From contig NZ_JALKBW010000001.1 in NCBI RefSeq assembly GCF_023017165.1, forward strand, positions 2,728,001 through 2,792,000: a stretch of DNA of 64,000 nucleotides, written 5' to 3'. This stretch comes from Gordonia alkaliphila. GTDB taxonomy: Bacteria > Actinomycetota > Actinomycetes > Mycobacteriales > Mycobacteriaceae. Made by a program: the position numbers and the translations under genes. Of this stretch, positions 11,522-19,542 are shown in pieces (the stretch's first letter is position 1; each line of letters begins with the position of its first letter). Below the pieces are notes generated by a model that was given only the letters and a program-made list of their open reading frames with translations, did not search any database and was not told where the DNA came from.

Positions 11522-12285
11522 CTATGTCAGCGGGGTCCGACGCGGACCGGATTCGGTGAGCGCCGCCAGCGCCTGCCGGGCCTCCTCGAGCTCACGACTG
11601 AGGGCGTCCACCCGCTGCCGCGCCTCCTCCCGGGCCGCGTGCAACAGCGTGGTGACGGCCTCGAGCGACGATGGATCGCCGAGGCCGGCGACCGCCGCCT
11701 CCACCGCATCCGGGGACACCGGCCGGGCGCGCTGGGGCTTGCGGGCGCCGCGCGCGACGGCCACCGACCAGGTGTTGTCCGGAGCGCCGTGCAGCGTCAC
11801 GGTCACCGACGTGGGTGCGCCCGACTTGGCCGATGCGCGCTTGGCCGGGGCACTCTTGGTCGGGGCACTCTGCGTCGGGGCGGGCCGTACCGGTGCGGGT
11901 GCGGGCGTCGGCGCTGCGGACGGCGACGCAGGAGATGGCGGGGGCGCCCGTCGTCGTGGTCGCAGTCTGCTGAAGCGCCTTCTTCGCGGGGCCTTCTTCG
12001 CGGGCGCCGTCTTCTTCGGGGCGGGGGCGGGCGGCGGATTCTTGCTGCGCCGGAGTTCGTCGGCCTCGAAGGGCAGTTCGTCGTCGACGCCGCGGGGCGG
12101 ACCACCACGGTCTGACCGTCCACGGAGATCACCCGCGCGGAACTGCCCGGTTCCAACCCGAGACTCGGGGTGCCCTCCACCAGGTACACCGTGGCACGCC
12201 GTCCTTCGGCGACGGCGGCAGCGAGGACCGCGAGGTCTTCGGTGGTCAGCGATCCGGTGTTCGCAGATCGGCGGCGGGGCGGCAT
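11522..12285 (-). pseudogene. DUF6319-like protein, frameshifted
   Basis: The start at 12285 (MPPRRRSANTGSLTTEDL) follows an AGAGAGG ribosome site and opens a domain reading VYLVEGTPSLGLEPGSSARV. At about 12090-12100 one C appears to be missing from a C run: the frame reads VVVRPAAST while the natural continuation RGVDDELPFEADELR sits one frame away and ends at 11522. A second disturbance seems to lie in the Lys/Ala/Pro-rich middle (about 11940-12005). The C-terminal part has a predicted coiled coil (HAAREEARQRVDALSRELEE). The family is common in actinobacteria and has no known function; the assignment rests on memory of family sequences. Confidence 0.6.
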
Positions 12286-12362
12286 GAGGCGGCCTCTCTT
12301 CTCGGGACGGCACCACTGGTGGGAACCGGGGACTGTCTCAACTGTTGCACACGGCGACGACG

Positions 12363-14453
12363 TCAGGGGGCCAGCAGCGCGGCGAGATCGGATTCGCCGC
12401 GGGCGAGCAGCGCCGCCCGCAGTTCGTCGGTCGACGCGTCCTCGGGCAGCCCGACGGCGACGGCCAGAATCGTCGAGGCCGTCGCGGGATCGGCGTCCGC
12501 CGCGCCCACGGCGGCGAGCAGTCGGTCGGTCGGGTCTTCCCCGTCGAGCACCACGGGTTCGACGTCGAACGCGCCGTCGTCGGTGAAGACGAAGAAGGCC
12601 TCGCCGGGCGGATCGTCGCCCGCGTCGGCGAAGAACCGGCGGATGCTGCCGAGATTGGGCTGCAGCGAGGTCCACGACACCGGCTGGTCCCCGCGCGCCG
12701 AGGACAGCTGGCGCGTCTGTCCGTGCTCCAACGCCAATGCGGTGGTCAGGGCGATCGGCAGGGGGGATCCGCTGCCGCGCAGGTGCTCGGCGTTGACGGC
12801 GACCCGCAGCTTCCACGCCCGCCCGACGCGGTAGAGGTGGCGCGTCTGGGCGGGGGACTTCCGCGGCTGCGGAGCGTCGTCGGCGCGGGTCACGACGCCG
12901 TCGTCGGTGCGATACGGCGGGGCCGCGGCATAGGCCACGACGCTCGCCGGCTTCACGTCGAAGCGCGGAGCGAGCTGGTCGACGAGCTCCTCCAGCGGTG
13001 CGCTGCCGCCGAGGTCGTCGAGCAGGTCGCCGATGGCCGCTCGGATGGTGGCGTATTCCCGACCGCCCCACGCGCGCAGGCCCCACTGGCTGCGGCTGAC
13101 CCGGATGAAGCGCTCGTCCCCGGTCATCTGGTTGACCATCGACCGGGCCGAGCGCTGCACGTGGAACGCCGCCACCAACTCCTCGGGGGTCATCGGCTCG
13201 CCGTGAATCGACAGCAGGGCCGCGGCGTAGTCCTCGATGGTGCCGGTGCGGGTCAGGATCCGGTCGCGGTAGACCACCGCACCGACCTCGGCCGCCCAGT
13301 CGGTCCGCCAGTGCGGGGTCTCGTCGGGCAGGGCGGCGCGGGTCAGGTCGGCGAACACCGCCGGATCCACCACGCCGTACTCGTCGGCGTGGCCGTCGAG
13401 CAGCGCGGTGGTCTGTTCGCGGGCGGCGGCCAGCGTGGGGGAGGCCGCCCAGACACCGTCGACCTCGAACGGAGCTCCGATACCGACCAGGACCCGCCAC
13501 AGCGGTCGCCCCACCGCGGCCACCTCCTCGCCGATCGCGGGCAGCGCGGCGAGCAGGTCGTCGAGCGGCCGGACCGTGTCGGTGATCGCCACCGCCGACT
13601 CGATGAGGAACTGTGCGTCGGAGCTGCCCTCCAGCCAGGCGTACAGGTCGTCGAGGCCGCGGGCCTCGTACTGTCGTACGCGTTCGCGGGAGACGCCGAA
13701 GCGTTCGCCGATCGCCTCGAGCGGCGTCCGATCGTCGGTGAGCCGACGTTCGACGAAGACCTCGCGGTCACGGTCGGCGAGCGCGGCCAGTCGTTCGCTG
13801 AGCTGGTCGGCGACGTTCGCGGCGGCCGCCGCGGCGACCAGCGGACCGGCCGCGGTGAGCGCGTGAAGTCGACGGTGCGCGTCATGGGCCACCGACGGCG
13901 CGGCGTCCGGCAGGGGGTCGAGCAGCGGCGTGGTCTCGTCCCCGGTCGCGTACCGCCAGCGGGCGATGATCTCCAGATCGCGCACCACGTCGTCGACGGC
14001 CCGGCGGCGGGCATCGGAATGGTCGCCGCCCACCCGATCGGCGTGCGTGGACAGCTTCACCAGGCGGCTCAGCAGCGGCAGCACCGACCCCATGCCCATG
14101 CCACGGCTGGCGAGAATCGCCGAGGTCGTCACGTCGCGGATGCGGTCGGTGGTGAACGTGGAGGAGGCCAGCAGCCAGTTCGCGGTGCGGGTGGGCAGGT
14201 TCGGATCCGGGATGAGATCGACGCCGCCGGGCAGCAGCGGCAGCAGCTCGCCGATCGGGGTGGAGGCCTGCGTCTCCACCACGAGGACCGCGATCAGGTC
14301 GCAGTGCGCGCGGGCCACCTCCGGATCGGTGTCGGCCGGATGGTCGTCGAGCCAGAAGAACTCCGGATCGCTGCGCAACTCATCGAGCCACGGCGCTGCG
14401 TCGAGCCACGAGAGGGCGGTGTCGTCGGCGGGTTCGGGTGAATCCGGACTCAT
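12363..14453 (-). CDS. Large protein with sigma-70 region 4-like HTH and HARE-type winged helix
   Basis: A 696-aa protein of unknown role. In the middle it has a sigma-70 region 4-like helix-turn-helix (LEAIGERFGVSRERVRQYEA). About 170 residues later comes a segment resembling the HARE/RpoE-delta winged helix (ALLSIHGEPMTPEELVAAFH, then RFIRVSRSQWGLRAWG). No sigma region 2 is visible, so it is not a normal sigma factor. The start at 14453 (MSPDSPEPADD) was chosen because upstream reading in this frame is antisense to the pterin dehydratase and antiporter region. It probably binds DNA or RNA polymerase; no function can be assigned. Confidence 0.75.
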   Translation of the reverse strand: MSPDSPEPADDTALSWLDAAPWLDELRSDPEFFWLDDHPADTDPEVARAHCDLIAVLVVETQASTPIGELLPLLPGGVDLIPDPNLPTRTANWLLASSTFTTDRIRDVTTSAILASRGMGMGSVLPLLSRLVKLSTHADRVGGDHSDARRRAVDDVVRDLEIIARWRYATGDETTPLLDPLPDAAPSVAHDAHRRLHALTAAGPLVAAAAAANVADQLSERLAALADRDREVFVERRLTDDRTPLEAIGERFGVSRERVRQYEARGLDDLYAWLEGSSDAQFLIESAVAITDTVRPLDDLLAALPAIGEEVAAVGRPLWRVLVGIGAPFEVDGVWAASPTLAAAREQTTALLDGHADEYGVVDPAVFADLTRAALPDETPHWRTDWAAEVGAVVYRDRILTRTGTIEDYAAALLSIHGEPMTPEELVAAFHVQRSARSMVNQMTGDERFIRVSRSQWGLRAWGGREYATIRAAIGDLLDDLGGSAPLEELVDQLAPRFDVKPASVVAYAAAPPYRTDDGVVTRADDAPQPRKSPAQTRHLYRVGRAWKLRVAVNAEHLRGSGSPLPIALTTALALEHGQTRQLSSARGDQPVSWTSLQPNLGSIRRFFADAGDDPPGEAFFVFTDDGAFDVEPVVLDGEDPTDRLLAAVGAADADPATASTILAVAVGLPEDASTDELRAALLARGESDLAALLAP

Positions 14454-14555
14454 GGCCTCCAGTCTTACCCACCGCGGGCGCTGCCGGGCGGACCGGGGGA
14501 TGTTCAGGCGCGCCGACCGCCGTCGGTACAGCCGCGGCGACGCGGCGAGGTGGTT

Positions 14556-14876
14556 ATGGTGGGGAGGATGAGCACCGATCCGCGTCCATTGTCCGAAGCC
14601 GAGGCCGCCGAGCAGCTCCCGCCGGGGTGGCGCGTCGAGGACGCCCACCTGCGCGCCGACTATCGCACCGGGTCGATGGTGCGGGGGCTGGCCTTCGTCG
14701 CCGACATCGTGGCGGCCGCCGAGGCCCTCAACCATCACCCGGACCTGGACTTCCGGTACGGCACCGTCGGTCTGTCGCTGACCACGCACGACGTCGGCGG
14801 TCTCACCGAGGCCGATGTGCGCCTGGCCCGCCAGATCGCCGACCTCGCGAGCGTCCAGGATCTGTCCGCCGAGTAG
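14556..14876 (+). CDS. Pterin-4a-carbinolamine dehydratase-family protein
   Basis: A protein of about 100 aa with the PCD/DCoH pattern: PPGWRVEDAHL, FVADIVAAAEALNHHPDLDFRYGTVGLSLTTHDVGGLTEADVRLA, including the His-His-Pro and Thr-His active-site residues. The enzyme dehydrates 4a-hydroxytetrahydropterin; actinobacterial copies without a phenylalanine hydroxylase neighbour may have another role. The ATG at 14556 has GCGAGG at a suitable distance; the ATG at 14568 gives the more usual N-terminus (MSTDPRP) but its GGGGAGG is directly adjacent. Confidence 0.88.
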   Translation: MVGRMSTDPRPLSEAEAAEQLPPGWRVEDAHLRADYRTGSMVRGLAFVADIVAAAEALNHHPDLDFRYGTVGLSLTTHDVGGLTEADVRLARQIADLASVQDLSAE

Positions 14877-14893
14877 GACGTCCAGCTGTCCGT

Positions 14894-16000
14894 TCAGCCC
14901 AGCAGCACGGCCCCGTAGGCGGCGAACACCAGCAGGTGCGCCGCGCCGTGCCAGGCGGTGAGGCGGCGGGCGGTGAAGGTCACGACCGACAGCGCCAGCG
15001 ACACGCCGAGCACGATCAGGTTCGCCGTCGACTCGGCGAGTACCACCGTCTGCCCGGTGACGAGGCCGATCACCAGCACCGCCGGAATGGTGAGGCCGAC
15101 GGTGGAGACCAGTGCGCCGTGGCACAGATTGCTCACCCGCTGCATCTCGCCGGCCGCACCTGCGCGGATCGCGGTCAACGACTCCGGCAGGAAGACGATG
15201 GCCGCGATCAGCAGGCCGGCCAGCGGGGCGGGCGCGCCGAGCCGGCCGAGGCCGTCGTCGAGCAGGCTCGCCATGTCGTGGGACAGCAGCACGATGGGGA
15301 TCGCGGTGACCACCAGGACGGTGATCCGGGTGAGGATCTCGCGGCGATTCGCGGCCCACACGTCGCTGATCGGCGGATGCGTGGGCGCCGCCGCGGCCGC
15401 CGGTTCACGGAAGGCGTCGGCGTCCGGTCCGGTCTGGCGGTACAGGAAGAAGGCATACAGCCCGAGGGTGCCGACCGCGACCACAATCGCCTGCGACGTC
15501 GAGTAGGCGCCGTCGTCGCCGATCGCCTTCGGTAGCGCGAAGGCCACCGCGGTGAGCGCCACCAGCAGGCCGAGGTAGACGCCGATGCCGCGCCGATTCG
15601 CGGTGAGGCGGCCGTGCTGTCGGACGCCGCCGACCACCAGCGCGGCGCCGACGACGAGGTTCAGGATGATCATCGACACGGCCATCACCGAGTCCCGGGC
15701 GATCGTGGGATGCTCGCCCGGCCCCAGGAGGATCGCCGAGATCAGTACCACCTCGATCAGCACGATGGACAGGGTGAGGATCAGCGTGCCGTAGGGATCG
15801 CCGAGCCGGTGGGCGAGCGCCTCGGCCTGGGTCACCACGCCGAAGGCGGCGACCACGATGACGGCGACGATGGCGATCAGGGCGGTGATCAGGATCGGTG
15901 CGGGCGTCGGCGTGGCGAGGAGATCGCCGGAGAGCGCGAGCGCGACGAAGGCGCCCCAGCCGAGCACGATGCGTGCGAGGTCTTTCACGAGTGGGTCCAC
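14894..16000 (-). CDS. chaA: Calcium/proton antiporter, ChaA family
   Basis: A 368-aa polytopic membrane protein with about eleven hydrophobic segments. Two repeats carry the cation-exchanger motifs: GDPYGTLILTLSIVLIEVVL with its helix-embedded acid in the N half, and IVFLPESLTAIRAGAAGEMQ in the C half. This is the CaCA-type ChaA pattern, which exports Ca2+ or Na+ in exchange for protons. It is convergent with the pterin dehydratase gene, separated by only 17 bp. Confidence 0.9.
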   Translation of the reverse strand: MDPLVKDLARIVLGWGAFVALALSGDLLATPTPAPILITALIAIVAVIVVAAFGVVTQAEALAHRLGDPYGTLILTLSIVLIEVVLISAILLGPGEHPTIARDSVMAVSMIILNLVVGAALVVGGVRQHGRLTANRRGIGVYLGLLVALTAVAFALPKAIGDDGAYSTSQAIVVAVGTLGLYAFFLYRQTGPDADAFREPAAAAAPTHPPISDVWAANRREILTRITVLVVTAIPIVLLSHDMASLLDDGLGRLGAPAPLAGLLIAAIVFLPESLTAIRAGAAGEMQRVSNLCHGALVSTVGLTIPAVLVIGLVTGQTVVLAESTANLIVLGVSLALSVVTFTARRLTAWHGAAHLLVFAAYGAVLLG

Positions 16001-16080
16001 TCCGGGCGGGGTCGTCCCCGCGAGGAAGGAGGCGGCCGGGTCGTCCCGGTCGGCGTGCGCGCTGCGAACGCCCCGCCAGC

Positions 16081-17049
16081 TTAGGGCTTGGAGCGCGGAT
16101 TATCGAACGTGACCTCGATGGTCTCGAAGCCCTTCTGCCGCTGGGCCTGTGCGAGTTGCCGGTAGGCCTTCTCGTCGCCCTCGGTCAGGTCGACGTTGTC
16201 GGTGAACGGCGTGAGCAGGGCGCGCGGGTACAGCTTGTCCACGCGGACGGCGTTGACCTCCAGGCAGATCACCACCAGCGCGGCGGCCAGATAGATGAAG
16301 GCGATGAGCCCGAGGACCATCGCGAAGACGCCGTTGATCTTCTCGGTGCGGGCGATCACGTGCTCGATGTAGTAGCCGCCGAAGTGCTCGAGCAGCTGCC
16401 AGCCTGCGGCGGCGATCACGGCGCCGGGCAGCACGTCGAGCACGCCGACCTTGCGCGCCGTGCCGAAGATGAAGGCGAAGACGAAGACTACGAGGGCCAG
16501 CGTGAACGTGCCGACGCGGGTGAACAGGTCGCCGAGGCCGGTCACGTCGAACGACGCGGCCACGATGCTGATCGCGACGAGGGCGACCATCGACAGCCCC
16601 ACGGTGAACAGCAGGACCAGTCCCCGCAGGCGGACCTTGATCGGGTTGGGTCGGCTGTTGCGCGGGACGTCCCAGACGGCGTTCATCGCGTTCTGCGAAG
16701 CGACGGCGACGCCGAGGCCACCGTAGAGCGCGCCGATCAGGCCGATGAGGACCGCGGTGGTGCCGCCGCTGAGGGCCGCCGGGTCGTTCAGCTGCCCGCC
16801 GATCACCGGGATCTCGCTCATCGTCGAGCTCACGATCTGGTCGCGCAGGCCGGGATTGTTCTCCAGGAGGAAGCCCAGAATCGTGGTGAACAGCAGCAGC
16901 AGCGGAAACAACGACACGAAGCCGTAGTAGGTGATCAATGCTGCGAGGTAGCCGCCCTGATCGTCGAAGAACTTGTAGGCGACCGCGAGCGGGAACCCGG
17001 TCTTGGGGTAGCGCCGGTGAAAGCGGTCCAGACGTTCGACGACGGACAA
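16081..17049 (-). CDS. YihY/BrkB-family inner membrane protein
   Basis: A 322-aa membrane protein with the YihY/virulence-factor-BrkB architecture: a short cytoplasmic start, then six hydrophobic segments including GGYLAALITYYGFVSLFPLL and TEKINGVFAMVLGLIAFIYL. The TTG start at 17049 is supported by GAGGAGG five bases upstream; no ATG lies at a useful distance. The hydrophilic C-terminal tail is Gln/Lys-rich. The family was once called ribonuclease BN in error; its true role is unknown. Confidence 0.85.
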   Translation of the reverse strand: MSVVERLDRFHRRYPKTGFPLAVAYKFFDDQGGYLAALITYYGFVSLFPLLLLFTTILGFLLENNPGLRDQIVSSTMSEIPVIGGQLNDPAALSGGTTAVLIGLIGALYGGLGVAVASQNAMNAVWDVPRNSRPNPIKVRLRGLVLLFTVGLSMVALVAISIVAASFDVTGLGDLFTRVGTFTLALVVFVFAFIFGTARKVGVLDVLPGAVIAAAGWQLLEHFGGYYIEHVIARTEKINGVFAMVLGLIAFIYLAAALVVICLEVNAVRVDKLYPRALLTPFTDNVDLTEGDEKAYRQLAQAQRQKGFETIEVTFDNPRSKP

Positions 17050-17121
17050 CAGACCTCCTCGGCACACCGATGCGAGTGAGGCCCCGAGCTGCCGGACGGC
17101 AGGCTCAGGGCCTCATTTCGG

Positions 17122-17195
17122 GGTGAGTGACGGGACTCGAACCCGCGACAGCCAGGATCACAACCTGGTGCTCTACCAACTGAACTACACTCACC
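17122..17195 (-). tRNA. tRNA-His (GTG anticodon)
   Basis: Read on the minus strand this folds as a complete cloverleaf. An 8-bp acceptor stem GGTGAGTG/CACTCACC includes the extra G at -1 opposite the discriminator C typical of tRNA-His. The D arm is AGTTCAGTTGGTAGAGC, the anticodon loop TTGTGAT has anticodon GTG, and the T arm is GCGGGTTCGAGTCCCGT. CCA is not encoded. It lies between the YihY gene and orn, as near orn in mycobacteria. Confidence 0.97.
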
Positions 17196-17294
17196 ATCGG
17201 GATCTTCGGCTTCGCTTGCGCGTTGCTTGCCGATCCAGGGCCTTACTCTAGCCGCAAACTCCGGTGAACTCCAATTGACTTACCTCGGTGTTGT

Positions 17295-17891
17295 TTACGC
17301 AGGTCCGAGGTCTGCGACGGCGGCGGTCAGTGCGTCGGCGTCCGGTCCGGGCTCCGGCACGAAGGCCACTTTCCGGTAGTAGCGGAGCTCGCGGATCGAC
17401 TCACGGATGTCGGCGAGGGCGCGATGCGCCAGCCCCTTCTCCGGCTGGCCGAAGTAGATCGCCGGGAACCACCGCCGGCACAGCTCCTTGATGGAGCTGA
17501 CGTCGATCATCCGGTAGTGCAGGAAGTTGTTCAGTTCCGGCATGTCGCGGGCCAGGAAGGCGCGGTCGGTGGCGATCGAGTTGCCGGCCAGCGGCACCCC
17601 GCCGCCGGGGACGTGTTCCCGCAGGTATGCCAGCACCATCTGTTCGGCTTCGGCCACGGTGACCGTCGAACGACGCACTTCCTCGGTGAGACCGGACGCG
17701 GCGTGCATCTTGACCACCACCGGCGGCATGGCCGCAAGGGCGGCGTCGCCTGCGTGGATCACCACGTCGACGCCGTCGCCGAGGATGTTCAAGTCGCTGT
17801 CGGTCACCAGGGCGGCGATTTCGATGAGTTTGTCGGTGCCGGTGTCCAGCCCGGTCATCTCGCAGTCGATCCAGACCAGTTTGTCTTCCAC
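17295..17891 (-). CDS. orn: Oligoribonuclease
   Basis: A 198-aa DEDDh 3'-5' exonuclease that degrades nano-RNAs and pGpG to mononucleotides. All catalytic residues are visible: D9 and E11 ([10 protein letters not shown]), D109 (SIATDRAF), H156 and D161 (AHRALADI). The GTG start gives MEDKLVWID, the standard Orn N-terminus. Its position next to tRNA-His and the CmrA-like gene matches the mycobacterial Rv2509-Rv2511 neighbourhood. Confidence 0.96.
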   Translation of the reverse strand: MEDKLVWIDCEMTGLDTGTDKLIEIAALVTDSDLNILGDGVDVVIHAGDAALAAMPPVVVKMHAASGLTEEVRRSTVTVAEAEQMVLAYLREHVPGGGVPLAGNSIATDRAFLARDMPELNNFLHYRMIDVSSIKELCRRWFPAIYFGQPEKGLAHRALADIRESIRELRYYRKVAFVPEPGPDADALTAAVADLGPA

Positions 17892-17916
17892 GGTTCTCGA
17901 CTGTATCCCTCGGCGA

Positions 17917-18726
17917 CTACTCGGCGTCGCCCAGCTTCGCGTAGAAGGTGCCGACGATGGGCGCGACGATGGCGCGCGGGCTGTAGCCGCCGGCCACCGA
18001 CATGGCCTTCGACAGTGCGCCGGGGACGACGCGCATCTTGTTGCGCGCCAACGCATCCAGGCTCATCTCGGCGACGCGCTGGGAGGAGTGCCACAGGAAG
18101 TCGGGGACCATCTTGTCGACGATGGATTCCTCGTCCGCGCTCGGCGTCTGGGTGCGCACCGGGCCGGGCGCCAGCAACGTCACGTGCACGCCGGTGCCGG
18201 CGAGCTCGCCGCGCAGCGACTCGCTGAAGGTGTTCACGAACGCCTTGGTGGCGGCGTAGGTGGCGTTGTTCGGGATCGGCATGTTGCCGGCCGCGGAGCC
18301 GACCATCAGGATGCCGCCCGCGCCGCGCGCCACCATCTGCGGCAGTACGGCGAGCGTGAGGTCGTGCACGGCGTTGACGTTGAGCAGCACCTGTGCCTGC
18401 TCGTAGTCCGGGTCCAGGTCGACGAGGGCGCCGAAGGTGGCGATGCCGGCGTTGTTGCACAGGACGGAGACTTCGCGCGTCTTCAGGTCCTCGCACAGGG
18501 CTGCGGTCGCGGCGGCGTCGGACAGGTCGGTGGCGCGCACCTCCACCTCGACCCCGCAGCGCCGACGCAGTTCGCCGGCCAGCTCGTCGAGGATCTCGCC
18601 GCGGCGGGCGACCAGGATCAGCGAGTGTCCGCGGTCGGCGAGCACGCAGGCCAATGCCATGCCGATGCCGGAGGAGGCGCCGGTGACGACGGCGCGAGCG
18701 GAGGGGGTCGGTGCGGGAAGAGCCAT
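17917..18726 (-). CDS. cmrA: Short-chain dehydrogenase, mycolate reductase CmrA-like
   Basis: A 269-aa classical SDR with the NADPH motif TGASSGIG (15-22), NNAG (91-94) and the catalytic triad S144, Y157, K161 (YAATK). The pattern [22 protein letters not shown] and [11 protein letters not shown], together with its place beside orn, fits Rv2509/CmrA. CmrA reduces the beta-keto ester of newly condensed mycolic acids. If right, it supports a mycolic-acid-bearing host. The family call is firm; the substrate is inferred. Confidence 0.82.
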   Translation of the reverse strand: MALPAPTPSARAVVTGASSGIGMALACVLADRGHSLILVARRGEILDELAGELRRRCGVEVEVRATDLSDAAATAALCEDLKTREVSVLCNNAGIATFGALVDLDPDYEQAQVLLNVNAVHDLTLAVLPQMVARGAGGILMVGSAAGNMPIPNNATYAATKAFVNTFSESLRGELAGTGVHVTLLAPGPVRTQTPSADEESIVDKMVPDFLWHSSQRVAEMSLDALARNKMRVVPGALSKAMSVAGGYSPRAIVAPIVGTFYAKLGDAE

Positions 18727-18736
18727 GCGCCAGATC

Positions 18737-19423
18737 CTAATGGCTGGTCGGCGTTCCTCGACGATCGAGCAGTTCCACCGGCCCGGAGAGCAGGTCGGCG
18801 GCGGCCGGTCGGCCGGCGAGCGCCAGCAGCAGGTGCGTCATCCTTCCGGTGACGAGTTCGCCCGCGCCCCACGACCATTCGGTGTCGACGGCGACCAGGT
18901 GCACGCCGCGCGGCGGTGGACGCAGCCGCACCACCGGCCGCTGGTTGAGTGCCAGCACCCGGTTGGCCGCCGCCGCGGCGGCTCTTGCGCGGGAGCCGGA
19001 GGTCGCCGTCGGCGTCGGTTCCGGGAGTTCGCGCCCGAGGGGTAGGCAGATGTCCTGGGTGTGGACGAGGACGTCGATCAGCGGCTCCCGGATCGACACG
19101 AACGGCGCGGTCCGCCGACTGCCGACCATGCCGCGCAAGCGGGCGACGATCTCGGTGTGATCGGCGGGCAGCGCGATCGCCGACTCGCGGATCGACGCGT
19201 TGAACGAGAAGCGGGTCTTCAGTAGCCACGGCATGAGGTCGCGCAGGCGTGCATGCGCCATCGTGAGGTGGGCGGCGACGTCGCGCACCCGCCATCCGGC
19301 GCACAGCGAGTCGGTGTTCCAGGAGTCGTCGTCGAGGTCGGCGAGGAAGTCGGCCAACATCGCGCGTTCGGCGTCGATGTGCCACCAGATCTGATCGGCG
19401 GTGAAGGCGGTGTCAGTATTCAT
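18737..19423 (-). CDS. Maleylpyruvate isomerase-family (DinB-like, mycothiol-dependent) protein
   Basis: A 228-aa protein of the TIGR03083/MDMPI_N type. It shows WHIDAERAMLADFLADLDDDSWNT, SLCAGWRVRDVAAHLTMAH with the metal-binding histidine, and a later DVLVHTQDICLPLG with a second histidine. These proteins use a DinB-type four-helix bundle and often depend on mycothiol, the actinobacterial thiol. The specific reaction is not predictable. Its stop is 10 bp from the CmrA-like gene start on the same strand. Confidence 0.78.
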   Translation of the reverse strand: MNTDTAFTADQIWWHIDAERAMLADFLADLDDDSWNTDSLCAGWRVRDVAAHLTMAHARLRDLMPWLLKTRFSFNASIRESAIALPADHTEIVARLRGMVGSRRTAPFVSIREPLIDVLVHTQDICLPLGRELPEPTPTATSGSRARAAAAAANRVLALNQRPVVRLRPPPRGVHLVAVDTEWSWGAGELVTGRMTHLLLALAGRPAAADLLSGPVELLDRRGTPTSH

Positions 19424-19542
19424 GACGACCTCGAATCCGGTCGGTGCTCCTGACTGAATTCTACCGCCGTGGGTGCATGCCGCGGCGCCCGCTGACCGAT
19501 CCGTTCGGGTCGGTCAAGCGGGCGCGCCGGGAGCGGGTCGGA

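Noticed and set aside
17122..17195. tRNA-His as a possible integration site
   Set aside because: No second copy of its 3' end and no integrase or GC change is found nearby.
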